A stretch of 64,000 nucleotides of DNA from Flavimaribacter sp024343425 (GCA_965227645.1 OZ245773.1:2666001-2730000); one strand, 5' to 3'. Positions 15,639-24,706 are shown, counted from the stretch's first letter. Notes: generated by a model not told the origin, from the letters alone. Numbers and translations: made by a program.

Positions 15639-18188
15639 TCACCCGCGCATGCGTTCGCCCTGCGGGTCGAACGGCGGCTCGGTCAGGATCCGGGCGGAGC
15701 GTCGTTTGCCGAGTATCTCGATCTCGAAAACGCCTTCTTCGTCTATATCGGCCATGGCGGCCGGCACGTAGCCCTGAGCGAGCGACATGTCGACATGGTG
15801 ACCGTAGCCGCCCGAGGTGACCCATCCCACAACGCGCCATTCCCCGTCCCTTTGGGGATGGATTTTCGGCATCTCCGCGCCAGACGCATCAAATCGAGGC
15901 GCGCCATAGCCGTGCGGCGGACTGACCAGACCATGATCGACATCACCGACCTTGGCCCACACGGGTTCGTCGCCCATCACATCCGTGTCGTCCGCCTGGA
16001 TCGCAAAACTGACGCGTCTCGCCTTCGGGCCCTTTTCGCGTTCTTCCGCCGCCTTGCTCAGCCCAATAAAGTCGTTCTTGGCCAATTTCACAAAACGCTC
16101 CATCGCGCCTTCATAAGGGCCGTAGATCGGACGGAGTTCCGCAAACCATGTCGGGAAATTCTTCTCCAACCGCATGGACAACAATGCCCGCATGCCGAAA
16201 TCGGCGATGCCGAATTCCACGCCGGCGTCCTTTATTGCCAGGTAAACCGTCCGTTCATAGGCCGGATCCATCCAGATCTCGTAGCCGAGATCGCCGGTAT
16301 AGCTGATCCGGTTGACCTTGCAGGGGCAGCCCGCGACATCCATTTCGCGATAATCCATGAACCGGAACGCTTCGTTCGAGACATCGATGTCAGCAAGTTT
16401 TTCAAACAAGGCGCGCGACTGAGGTCCAGCAATGGACAGACCGACAAGCTCCTGCCCGAAGCGCCGCAGACGCACAGTTCCATCAGTCGGCAGATGGCGC
16501 TCGAACCAGCGCATGTGATAAATTTGCGCGGCCGTGGATCCCCAGACCATGAAACGTTCGTCGCCGGCGCTGGCGATCGTGAAGTCCCCGATCAACTTGC
16601 CTTCATGATTGAGCATCGGCGTCAGCACGATGCGGCCGGGCATCGGCATCGTGTTGGTCATCAGCCTGGACAGCCACCCGCCCGCCCCCGGGCCCGACAC
16701 TTCGTATTTGGCGAAATTGGCGATCTCCGTGACGCCGACGCGTTCCCTGACAGCGCGCACCTCAGCGCCGACATGGGCGAAATCATTGGACCGATGGAAG
16801 GACAGGTCGTCTTTTGCTTCCGCGGCGCTCGGCGCAAACCATAGAGGCGTTTCCAGACCCCAGCTGTCTCCCATGACTGCGTGGTTGTCCCGCACCATGA
16901 TATCGTATAGCGGCGTCGTCTGCTGCGGTCTCGCCGCCGGCAGCTCCTCGTTGGGAAAACGGATCGAGAATCTTCGGGAATAGTTTTCCCGGACCTTGGC
17001 GTTGGTGTAGCGCAGCGACGTGAAATCCCCGAACCGGGCGACATCCATGCCGAAAATGTCGTGGCCCGGATCGCCGTCGGTCATCCAGTTCGCCAAAGCA
17101 AGACCGACGCCGCCGCCTTGCGAAAAGCCTGCCATTACGGCGCAGGCGCACCAGAAATTTGTCAGCCCCTGAACCGGCCCGACAAGCGGATTGCCATCCG
17201 GCGCGAACGTGAATGGTCCATTGACTATCTGTTTTATGCCGGCTCTTCCGAAGGCCGGGAAATGCTGAAACCCGACTTCCAAAGACGGCGTGATACGATC
17301 TAGATCCGGCTGCAGCAATTCATGCCCGAAATCCCATGGGGTCTCCTTCGCAGACCATGGCACGCAGGACTTCTCGTAGGTGCCGAGCAGCAGACCTTCG
17401 CGCTCCTGCCTGGTGTAGATCTCACCCTTGAAGTCGATGACCCCAACGAGTTCACGACCTGAAGCCTCGTTGAACTCACGGACTTCGGGCATCGATTCTG
17501 TCAGCAGATACATGTGCTCCATGGCGAGCAAGGGCAGTTCGAGCCCGACCATGCGCCCGACTTCGCGCGCCCACAGGCCGCCCGCATTCACAACATGTTC
17601 CGTCCTGACGGTTCCCTTTTCCGTCGTCACAGTCCAGGTCCCATCCGGGCTCTGGGAGAGATCGGTAACGCGGTTACGCAATTCTATCTTTGCGCCAAGT
17701 TTGCGCGCCGCCATGGCGTAGGCGTGGGTCGTCCCGGAGGGATCGAGATGGCCTTCCACCGGATCCCACAACGCACCGACAAAACGGCTTTCATCCATCA
17801 GCGGGAACATCGCCTTGGCCTCGGAAGGCGTAATAATCTCGGTATCCATCCCGAGCGCCCTGCCCGTCGCCTGCGTATAGCGCAGGAAATTCAGTCGTTC
17901 CTCGCTGTCCGCCAACATCACGCCGCCAGTCAGGTGGAGCCCGCAGGACTGGCCAGACAGTTCCTCCAGTTCGCTGTAGAGGGAGACGGTATAGGCCTGC
18001 AGGCGCGCGACGTTCGGGTCACCGTTGAGCGTATGAAAGCCGCCGGCCGCGTGCCACGATGAACCCGACGTCAGTTCCGACCGCTCGACCAGAAGCACGT
18101 CCTTCCAGCCGGCCTTCGCCAGATGGTAAAGCACCGAACACCCGACAACCCCGCCGCCTATCACCACTGCGCTTGCATGTTCCTGCAT
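15639..18188 (-). CDS. Dimethylglycine/sarcosine dehydrogenase-like FAD oxidoreductase fused to GcvT domain
   Basis: An 849-aa two-part enzyme that probably removes methyl groups from an N-methylated glycine or betaine derivative and hands one-carbon units to tetrahydrofolate. The start MQEHASAVVIGG has GGGTGG upstream. The N-terminal DAO domain has the dinucleotide motif VIGGGVVGCSVLYH. The histidine of SGSSWHAAGG corresponds to the covalent-FAD attachment site of DMGDH. From about residue 440 the sequence matches the GCV_T and GCV_T_C aminomethyltransferase domains (FAKYEVSGPGA, MDVAGCPCKVNRISYTGDLG). The gene is minus-strand with an MFS gene downstream and is divergent from the cyclase operon. 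The exact substrate is unknown. Confidence 0.9.
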   Translation of the reverse strand: MQEHASAVVIGGGVVGCSVLYHLAKAGWKDVLLVERSELTSGSSWHAAGGFHTLNGDPNVARLQAYTVSLYSELEELSGQSCGLHLTGGVMLADSEERLNFLRYTQATGRALGMDTEIITPSEAKAMFPLMDESRFVGALWDPVEGHLDPSGTTHAYAMAARKLGAKIELRNRVTDLSQSPDGTWTVTTEKGTVRTEHVVNAGGLWAREVGRMVGLELPLLAMEHMYLLTESMPEVREFNEASGRELVGVIDFKGEIYTRQEREGLLLGTYEKSCVPWSAKETPWDFGHELLQPDLDRITPSLEVGFQHFPAFGRAGIKQIVNGPFTFAPDGNPLVGPVQGLTNFWCACAVMAGFSQGGGVGLALANWMTDGDPGHDIFGMDVARFGDFTSLRYTNAKVRENYSRRFSIRFPNEELPAARPQQTTPLYDIMVRDNHAVMGDSWGLETPLWFAPSAAEAKDDLSFHRSNDFAHVGAEVRAVRERVGVTEIANFAKYEVSGPGAGGWLSRLMTNTMPMPGRIVLTPMLNHEGKLIGDFTIASAGDERFMVWGSTAAQIYHMRWFERHLPTDGTVRLRRFGQELVGLSIAGPQSRALFEKLADIDVSNEAFRFMDYREMDVAGCPCKVNRISYTGDLGYEIWMDPAYERTVYLAIKDAGVEFGIADFGMRALLSMRLEKNFPTWFAELRPIYGPYEGAMERFVKLAKNDFIGLSKAAEEREKGPKARRVSFAIQADDTDVMGDEPVWAKVGDVDHGLVSPPHGYGAPRFDASGAEMPKIHPQRDGEWRVVGWVTSGGYGHHVDMSLAQGYVPAAMADIDEEGVFEIEILGKRRSARILTEPPFDPQGERMRG

Positions 18189-18305
18189 CAAATCCACCCT
18201 TTGTTCCGCAATCAGGTGAAGCCAGTCTAATGGTTGTAGTGCCAATGGACTAGCGGCAGGATACCAACTAACAATCAAAGTGGGCCAGTCAGATTAGGTT
18301 ATGCA

Positions 18306-20501
18306 ATGGGCGAGATACCCACAGGGTTGAACGAAAGCACTCCGCGCAACGCGACGTCAGGCAGGCGCCGGCGGTTTTCCGTGCCGCTGAAGGCGACCAT
18401 CCTCCTCGTCTTCGTCCTGACCACAGTGCCGGTGCTCCTCGCCATCATCGAGATCGACCAGCGCACCGGCAGCAAGGTCGTGCGCGCATACGCAGCCGAG
18501 ATGGTGGAACGCTTCCGGAACGAGACAATTCGTGAGATCGTGACCGAATTCAATGCGCTCAAGGTGCTGATTTCGACCGCAGCCGAGCTCGGCCGTCAAG
18601 CGCCTGACGTCTTCGAAGACGACCGCGCGCTCCGGTATCTGTTCAGCCTGCTTCAACACGGCGAGACGATGCTGAACGTCTATGTCGGGCTTGAGGACGG
18701 GTCCTTCAGACAAGCACGGCGAATCAATGATCCGAACATGGATATCCACGGCGCCCGTCCGCCCGCAGGCACGGAATATGCCTATCGTCTGCTGGAACCG
18801 AATCGCGGACCATCGACACTCGACCGCTACATCTTCCTCGACAATGAACAGAATTCCCTTGGCGAGGTCTCGGCGGAAAGCGGCTACGACCCGCGCCAGC
18901 GCGCCTGGTACAAGGTGGCGGTGGACGCCGGTGCGAAGACGATTACGGATCCGGAACTGTTCTGGGCCTTCGGACTGGTCGGTTTCACGGTGGCCGAACC
19001 CTACGAGGTCGACGGCAAGCTCGCCGGTGTGGTCGCGGCGGACGTTACTCTCGACAGCTTTTCGTCCTATCTCGCGCAGAAGCCTGTGAGCCCAAACAGC
19101 CTGAGCTACCTGCTGGACGACCACGGGATGGTCCTGGCAGCCTCGGACGGCGCCACAACCTATGGCAGCGACAACGATCAGGTGTCCCTGCCGCATGTCG
19201 CAGACGTCGAGAACCGGCTCGTCTCGCTGGCCTATTCCCAGCGACCCGAGACTGCTGGCGCGGAAGTCTACAGGTTCAGCCACGAGGGAAGTGACTACAT
19301 TGTCGGACTGTCTTCCCTGGAAGAGGATCTGGACAAGCCCTGGCGTCTGATGGTGCTGACGCCACTGAGCGATTTCACAGCCGAGTTCACGCGCAACAGC
19401 CAGCGGATGCTGGTCATCGGCCTCGTGGCCATTGCCGTTCAGCTGACGATCATCTACGTGATCGCCGGCCTGATCGCCTCTCCGCTGCAGCGGCTGACCC
19501 GCAAGGTGGCGCGGATCCAGTCGCTGGAAAGCAGCGCCGACCTTCCGATGAAGCGGTCACGGATCCGCGAGGTGGACGTGCTGTCCCAGGCCATCGACAC
19601 GCTCGATACCGTGGTCCAGGCCTTTGCCCGCTTTGTACCTGTAGGCCTGGTGCGCGAGTTGCTGAAATCGGACCGCCAGCTGGAACTCGGCGGGCAGAGC
19701 CGGTTTCTGACGATTCTCTTCTGCGATGTCGAGGCGTTCTCTACCCTCGCCGAACGGATCGCTGCGCGCGACCTGCTGGCCCGGGTCTCTGTGCTTCTGG
19801 GAGATATCACGAAAAGGGTTCACGACCAGAAGGGAACGATCGACAAGTTCATGGGCGACGGCGTGATGGCCTTTTGGGGCGCCCCGGTAGCGCTTGACGA
19901 CCATGCCTGGCGCGGCTGTGTTGCGGCGCTGGCGATCCAGCGCGATCTCGAACGGCTAAACGCTGAATGGCGCGGCAACGATGCGCCCGAGATGCGGCTC
20001 AGGGTCGGCATCCATTCCGACGTGGTGCTAGTCGGCAATATCGGCTCGAAGGATCGGATGAGCTACACTGTCCTGGGCGACGGTGTGAACATCGCGTCGC
20101 GACTGGAAGGCTGCAACAAGATGTACGGCACGCTCGTCTGCATCAGCCACGACACGTTTAGCGAGGCGGGCGACCGGATTTGCGTGCGTCCAATCGACGA
20201 AGTGCAGGTCAAGGGTCGGCGGGCCACGATCACCATTTACGAACTGCTCGGGGCCTATGGCGCAGGCGAGATCTTCGAGCCCGACACAGAGACGCAGGAA
20301 ATCGCACGAATCACCCGCACCGCCTTTGATGCGCTTGTCGGCGGCGACCGGCCCGCTGCGCTAGCCGCCTATCGCGAGGTGCTGTCGATCCGCCCGGACG
20401 ATCCTGTGGCAAAGCTGCACGTCAGCCGGCTGGAAGCGGACGAAGCTCTTCCGCGCGCGCAGATCAAAATGATGGAGGGCCATGATGGCAAGTTCTCCTG
20501 A
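18306..20501 (+). CDS. Membrane sensor adenylate/guanylate cyclase with dCache and HAMP domains
   Basis: A 731-aa class III nucleotide cyclase. A membrane segment (about 28-50) leads to a periplasmic double-Cache sensor (about 55-350) with the signature DPRQRAWY near 195. A second membrane segment follows (367-390), then a HAMP-like linker and the cyclase domain (464-640). Metal aspartates are Asp474 (FCDVEAFS) and Asp518 (DKFMGDGVMAFWG), the substrate lysine is Lys514, and the transition-state pair is Asn595/Arg599 in GVNIASRLEG; all are intact. A TPR-like tail ends the protein. The last 17 bp overlap a methyltransferase gene. By family rules the product is more likely cAMP. It probably reads a small extracellular ligand. 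Confidence 0.92.
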   Translation: MGEIPTGLNESTPRNATSGRRRRFSVPLKATILLVFVLTTVPVLLAIIEIDQRTGSKVVRAYAAEMVERFRNETIREIVTEFNALKVLISTAAELGRQAPDVFEDDRALRYLFSLLQHGETMLNVYVGLEDGSFRQARRINDPNMDIHGARPPAGTEYAYRLLEPNRGPSTLDRYIFLDNEQNSLGEVSAESGYDPRQRAWYKVAVDAGAKTITDPELFWAFGLVGFTVAEPYEVDGKLAGVVAADVTLDSFSSYLAQKPVSPNSLSYLLDDHGMVLAASDGATTYGSDNDQVSLPHVADVENRLVSLAYSQRPETAGAEVYRFSHEGSDYIVGLSSLEEDLDKPWRLMVLTPLSDFTAEFTRNSQRMLVIGLVAIAVQLTIIYVIAGLIASPLQRLTRKVARIQSLESSADLPMKRSRIREVDVLSQAIDTLDTVVQAFARFVPVGLVRELLKSDRQLELGGQSRFLTILFCDVEAFSTLAERIAARDLLARVSVLLGDITKRVHDQKGTIDKFMGDGVMAFWGAPVALDDHAWRGCVAALAIQRDLERLNAEWRGNDAPEMRLRVGIHSDVVLVGNIGSKDRMSYTVLGDGVNIASRLEGCNKMYGTLVCISHDTFSEAGDRICVRPIDEVQVKGRRATITIYELLGAYGAGEIFEPDTETQEIARITRTAFDALVGGDRPAALAAYREVLSIRPDDPVAKLHVSRLEADEALPRAQIKMMEGHDGKFS

Positions 20502-21192
20502 AGTTTCCGCCACCGACAAATTTCGCCCGAGTGATTACTCGGCGGCGCTGGTCTACTGCCTCCTGCAACACGGAACCTGGGCGCACGGTGCGCGAGTGCT
20601 CGATGTTGGCTGCGGCAGCGGCGTTCTCCTTGCGGCGGCCGGCTCGGCCGGAGCGGTTCATCTTTGCGGAGTCGATATCGAGGCCGACGCCGTCGCCGCG
20701 ACGAGCGCGCTACTGGACAGGCTCGGCCACTCGGGCGCCCGCGAAGTCCACCTCGGCGAAATGTTCGAGCCAGTCGCGGGACACCGCTTCGACCTTGTCC
20801 TGGCCAATCTACCCCACTTTCCCATGGATGGGGCGCCGGTCGACGGACGACATATGTCGTGGAGCAACGGCGGCGCAGACGGGCGCAGACTGATAGATCA
20901 CTTCCTCGACGGCCTTGCCGCGCATCTGGAGCCAGACGGACATGCGCTGGTCATGCACAACGATTTCATCGGTCTCAACCGTACGCGGGAGTTGGCCGGG
21001 CAGCACGGACTGGCAGTCGAGATCGCCGACAAGATCATGGTTCCGATTCCGGACGCCAAGCTTGCAGTAATGTCCGATGACGTCCTGGAGCGCGAGACGG
21101 GGCTGTCGATTCGCCGCTTCGGCGACTATACATTCGGCGCGATCTCGGTCCTGGTGATCAAACATGCGACAAAGGGGAAGGAGCCGTCATGA
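20485..21192 (+). CDS. Class I SAM-dependent methyltransferase, PrmC/HemK-like
   Basis: A 235-aa soluble methyltransferase. SAM motif I is VLDVGCGSG (residues 38-46) and the acidic ribose-binding residue is in GVDIEADAV. The post-strand-4 motif NLPH (108-111) takes the place of the NPPY of PrmC-type glutamine or amino methyltransferases, which points to an N-methyl transfer on a planar nitrogen. The second of two adjacent ATGs is chosen because GGAGG lies 6 bp before it. It overlaps the cyclase gene upstream, and its stop overlaps the next start as ATGA, so it is part of one translated unit with a transport-like pair. Its substrate is unknown; it lacks the N-terminal release-factor-binding domain of PrmC. 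Confidence 0.82.
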   Translation: MASSPEVSATDKFRPSDYSAALVYCLLQHGTWAHGARVLDVGCGSGVLLAAAGSAGAVHLCGVDIEADAVAATSALLDRLGHSGAREVHLGEMFEPVAGHRFDLVLANLPHFPMDGAPVDGRHMSWSNGGADGRRLIDHFLDGLAAHLEPDGHALVMHNDFIGLNRTRELAGQHGLAVEIADKIMVPIPDAKLAVMSDDVLERETGLSIRRFGDYTFGAISVLVIKHATKGKEPS

Positions 21193-22862
21193 TCGGTGCG
21201 CTACGGGGCACTTTGGCAGTGCTTGTACTCGTCCTTCTGGCGGCGCTCTCACCTGCGCGCGCCGAAACACCGGACGAGGCGCTGGACGCCCTGCTTGCCA
21301 AGGTCCGGTCCGAGATGCCCGAGGCCTGCGACAAGGAGGACGCCGACACACTGGTCCGCATCCTGTGTACGGGCACGATGCGGGTTGGGGTCCGCTGGAA
21401 CTACCCGATGTTCTCGACCCTGGTCGGAGACACCGACGAGCGGATCGGCTACGACACCGCCGTGGCCAGCGCCATTGCGGCGCGGCTGGGGGTGAAGACG
21501 GAATGGATCCATGTCCGCGCGGCCACCCGGATCTCGACCCTGGCCGAGGGCGGAGCCGATGTCGTTATCGCCACGATGGGGCATACCAAGCAACGCGACG
21601 GGCAGACCCGGTACATCCGCCCGCACTACTACAGCTCGGAGACCATCGTCGTGGGTGCGCGCGAACTGGACATCTCCAGCTGGGACGATATCAAAGGCTG
21701 GCGCGTTTGCAGCACCATCGGCAACCACGCGAACAGCTATCTCGTCACCCAGGACGTCCGGCTGATGTTGTTCGAGAGCGCCGTCCGCCTGCCGGAGGCG
21801 CTCGAAGACGGGACCTGCAGGCTCGCCTCCCAGGACGACAGCTTTTTCGCTTCCTTTATCGCCGTGCCTGAGTTCGGGGACCGGTTCGAGCGCAAGTTCG
21901 GTTTCCACGCGGTGCCTTGGGGCATGGCGGTGGCGCAAACCGGCAGCGACGAATTCGCCATGGCGCTGGAGCTCATCAGCGCGATCATGCATCGCGATGG
22001 CGAATTCCTCAAAATCGGCATCGATAACAGCGTCTTCACGGGGTTTCTCGAAGAACAGCACGACAAGTGGCAAACACCGGCCTGCGTTGATGCCTCGGCC
22101 GTCACCGATGCGAGCTGTGTCCTGCCTGCACTCGACAACACTCCGTTGCCGACCCGCTACGCGGACGAGGTGAACGCGACCGTGGACTGGATAAAAGCCA
22201 ATCTCGGCCTCGCCCTGGAACTGCCGATGCTGACCAGCGTACCGGCCTTCGAACTCTTCACCGCCGGAATCGTCAATTCATTGATCCTGGTGATGGGCGC
22301 ACTGGGTGCGACGCTTGGTTTCTCCCTCGTTTTCGGGTTCTTCGCAATGATTCCCCTGCGGGTGTCTCGTTTCGTGACCTGGGGCATCGTCACGACGATC
22401 CAGTCCTCGCCCGTTATCCTGACGCTGGTGGTCGCAGGAACGGTGGCAACCACAATCTTCACCTATTCGCCCGCCGTGGCGCTCGGCTCGGCCATCGTTG
22501 CGCTCGGGCTCATGAACGGGGCCAACGCAGGCCAGGCGATCGGCGAGGCCGCAGAGAGCCTGCAGCGGGACGGCCGGTACGGATCCGGTTTCAATGGAGC
22601 TCTCTACGGGGCTGCGGTCAGGCGGTCGTTAACGCAGATCCTGTCCTTCCTGACGAACGCTGCAAAAGGCACGCCAATCGCGAGCTTCACCGGCGCCCCG
22701 GAATTGCTGAGCGCACTGACCGACATCACCTCCTTTTCCGCGGGCCGCGGGACCATGTACACGATGGTGCTGATATTCTACATCGCCGTCGTCTTCCTCG
22801 TCGTCTGGGCCTGCGAACGGGTCCGGACCCGGCTGAACAAGCGGGAGGAGGCGCAGGCATGA
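21189..22862 (+). CDS. Amino-acid-type ABC transporter: solute-binding protein fused to permease
   Basis: A 557-aa fusion. A signal-peptide-like start ends near the alanine pair of SPARAETPDE. A family-3 type solute-binding domain (about 40-310) has the pattern TMRVGVRWNYPMFS, YDTAVASAIAARLGVK and the periplasmic cysteine pairs. From about residue 345 five or so membrane helices form a polar-amino-acid permease domain, with a cytoplasmic loop GLMNGANAGQAIGEAAESL resembling the EAA motif. Fused receptors of this kind are known among GlnP-type transporters. The start overlaps the methyltransferase stop (ATGA), with a good GGGGAAGGAG site, and the stop overlaps the next permease start. No ATPase gene accompanies it. 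Confidence 0.88.
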   Translation: MIGALRGTLAVLVLVLLAALSPARAETPDEALDALLAKVRSEMPEACDKEDADTLVRILCTGTMRVGVRWNYPMFSTLVGDTDERIGYDTAVASAIAARLGVKTEWIHVRAATRISTLAEGGADVVIATMGHTKQRDGQTRYIRPHYYSSETIVVGARELDISSWDDIKGWRVCSTIGNHANSYLVTQDVRLMLFESAVRLPEALEDGTCRLASQDDSFFASFIAVPEFGDRFERKFGFHAVPWGMAVAQTGSDEFAMALELISAIMHRDGEFLKIGIDNSVFTGFLEEQHDKWQTPACVDASAVTDASCVLPALDNTPLPTRYADEVNATVDWIKANLGLALELPMLTSVPAFELFTAGIVNSLILVMGALGATLGFSLVFGFFAMIPLRVSRFVTWGIVTTIQSSPVILTLVVAGTVATTIFTYSPAVALGSAIVALGLMNGANAGQAIGEAAESLQRDGRYGSGFNGALYGAAVRRSLTQILSFLTNAAKGTPIASFTGAPELLSALTDITSFSAGRGTMYTMVLIFYIAVVFLVVWACERVRTRLNKREEAQA

Positions 22863-23509
22863 CCAGTCTGGCCGATCTTCTCGCAAGCAACTATCCCCGG
22901 GACCTGGCGACCGGGATGGTCGTCAATTTCGAGATCGCAGCCATCGCGCTGGGGCTGGGTCTCGCACTCGGGGCGCCCTTCGTTCTCCTGCTGCTCGGAG
23001 GCAAGCTGACGCGCCGGCTGGCGAGCCCGCTGATTGGGCTGATGCGGGCGGCTCCGACCTTCGTGGTGATGTTCTTCCTTCTCAACATCATTCCCCGTCC
23101 CTTCCTCTTCTTCGGGACCGAAGTGTATTTGCCCCCTTCGCTGATCGTCGCCCTGTCGCTGACGCCCTATGCAGCAGCCTACGTCGCCGACAACGGCCGC
23201 GCCGCGCTTTTAGGGTTGCGGGCCGGATCGCAGACCGAGGCGCTGTTGTTCCTGCCGAACCTGATCCGGGCCTTCACCGTTCTGGTCATGTCGTCGAGCG
23301 CGGGCGTCGCCATCGGTGTGAACGAAGGCGTCGCCGTCGTCCTGCGCGTGGCCGAGCGCTTGCCGACACTGGGCGAGCAGATGCTGTGCTTCGCCTTCGG
23401 TGTCTTCGCCTTCGGCGCGGTGTTCCAGGTCGGCTTTGCCATTGTCCGCGTGATGATGCGCCACCTGTCCCGGCGCAAGGACGCCGACGCAATCCATGCT
23501 GGTGAATAG
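22859..23509 (+). CDS. Amino-acid-type ABC transporter permease
   Basis: A 216-aa inner-membrane permease of the His/Glu/Gln/Arg/opine family, with five predicted helices. The loop YVADNGRAALLGLRAGSQTEAL sits where the EAA motif should be but has drifted; the conserved glycine in that loop is present. It starts with ATGA overlapping the fusion gene, preceded by GGGAGGAGG. Together with the fusion it can supply the two membrane halves of an importer. The partner ATPase must come from elsewhere, or the pair may not transport at all. A terminator-like hairpin follows about 240 bp downstream. Confidence 0.87.
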   Translation: MTSLADLLASNYPRDLATGMVVNFEIAAIALGLGLALGAPFVLLLLGGKLTRRLASPLIGLMRAAPTFVVMFFLLNIIPRPFLFFGTEVYLPPSLIVALSLTPYAAAYVADNGRAALLGLRAGSQTEALLFLPNLIRAFTVLVMSSSAGVAIGVNEGVAVVLRVAERLPTLGEQMLCFAFGVFAFGAVFQVGFAIVRVMMRHLSRRKDADAIHAGE

Positions 23510-23746
23510 CCGCTGCCGCGAAACAACAGGCCCATAAGGTTCAGGTCACGTGCGAATGCCTTGTCGCTAAAGCAGCGAGTCATGGATCAGATGCATATCC
23601 TGCTTCATGGCAGCAGTTCGTGCATTCCGTCCTGTTGCACAGATCGCAGATATTCCCAACAGCCTGCCCTTGCAGATCATGGAACCGGACATATTGATGT
23701 CGGTCGGGACAAGGTTTTTCTCTGGGCAAAACCGATTTTCGCGACC

Positions 23747-23771
23747 GTCTCCGCTAATCGGAGACCTTTTT
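23747..23771 (+). terminator. Intrinsic terminator for the cyclase/permease operon, overlapping the nusB stop
   Basis: The plus strand has GTCTCCG, loop CTAAT, CGGAGAC, then a C and five T. The hairpin contains the nusB stop codon, which is read on the other strand. On the minus strand no T-run follows, so it should act mainly on rightward transcripts. Confidence 0.55.
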
Positions 23772-24242
23772 CGGGGGCCGCAATTTCTTCGCCAGACGAT
23801 CGAGAACGGCGTTGACCATCTTCGGTTCGTCTTCGTCGAAGAACGCGCCGGCGACATCGACATATTCCGTCACGATGACGGCGACAGGCACGTCGCGTCG
23901 ATTGACAAGCTCGTATGTCCCGGCCCTGAGGATCGCGCGAAGAGTGGAGTCGATCCGCGACAGCGGCCAGTCTTCAAGAAGCGCCGAACGGATCAGGGGA
24001 TCAAGTTGTTTCTGCTGCTCGACCACGCCCGAGACAATGGCGCGAAACCATGCGGCGTCGGCCTCGCGATACTGGTCACCGTCGATCTCCTTGCCCAGCC
24101 GGTGAAGTTCGTATTCCCTGACCACCTCAAGGACGCCGGTCCCGCCGATATCCATCTGGTACAGAGCCTGGACTGCAGAAAGACGCGCGGCGCCGCGTTT
24201 GTTGGCCGGCCGAAAAGGCCGGTTTCGTCCGTCTTCGGTCAC
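23754..24242 (-). CDS. nusB: Transcription antitermination factor NusB
   Basis: RNA-binding factor of the rRNA antitermination complex, 162 aa. The start is a GTG overlapping the ribH stop as GTGA, giving an N-terminus TEDGRNRPFRPANKRGAARL as in rhizobial NusB; a longer frame upstream lies inside ribH. The arginine-rich entry AARLSAVQALYQMDIGG and the late ELVNRRDVPVAVIVTEYVDVA helix pair are family hallmarks. It ends the block glyA-nrdR-ribD-ribE-ribH-nusB seen across Rhizobiales. Confidence 0.95.
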   Translation of the reverse strand: MTEDGRNRPFRPANKRGAARLSAVQALYQMDIGGTGVLEVVREYELHRLGKEIDGDQYREADAAWFRAIVSGVVEQQKQLDPLIRSALLEDWPLSRIDSTLRAILRAGTYELVNRRDVPVAVIVTEYVDVAGAFFDEDEPKMVNAVLDRLAKKLRPPKKVSD

Positions 24243-24706
24243 GCGCCAAGCCTTTTCTTGATATCGATCATCGTCAAAGCCGCCCTGGCCGCAAAGCCGC
24301 CCTTGTCTTTCTCGCCGACGCCGTCGTGCTGGCTGGCGCGTTTCCACGCCTGCTCCCAGTTCTCGACCGTGAGTATGCCGTTGCCGATCGCCAGCGATTC
24401 GCTGACAGCAAGATCCATCAGAGCCCGGCTGGACTCGTTCGAGACGATGTCGAAATGGTAGGTTTCGCCGCGAATGACGGTTCCCAAGGCGACGAAGCCG
24501 TCATACGCCTTGCCGCCCTCGTCCGCGCCGTCCAGAGCCATGGCGATCACGGCCGGAATTTCCAGCGCGCCCGGAACGGTCATGATATCATAGGTCGCAT
24601 TCGCTTCCTTGAGAGCGGAGGTTGCGCCTTCGAGCAGCGTGTCGGCGAGATCATCATAGAATCGGGCTTCGACGATCAGAAGATGCGGGTTTGATTTCGC
24701 GCCCAT
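24239..24706 (-). CDS. ribH: 6,7-dimethyl-8-ribityllumazine synthase
   Basis: Penultimate step of riboflavin synthesis: condenses the ribityl-pyrimidinedione with dihydroxybutanone phosphate. The start is set at MGAKSNPHLLIVEARFY, giving 155 aa, normal for the family. The substrate-site segments VPGALEIPAVIAMAL and ALGTVIRGETYHFDIV are visible, with the catalytic histidine in YHFDIV. It is followed by nusB with a 4-bp overlap. The roughly 100-bp gap to ribE shows no FMN riboswitch. Confidence 0.96.
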   Translation of the reverse strand: MGAKSNPHLLIVEARFYDDLADTLLEGATSALKEANATYDIMTVPGALEIPAVIAMALDGADEGGKAYDGFVALGTVIRGETYHFDIVSNESSRALMDLAVSESLAIGNGILTVENWEQAWKRASQHDGVGEKDKGGFAARAALTMIDIKKRLGA

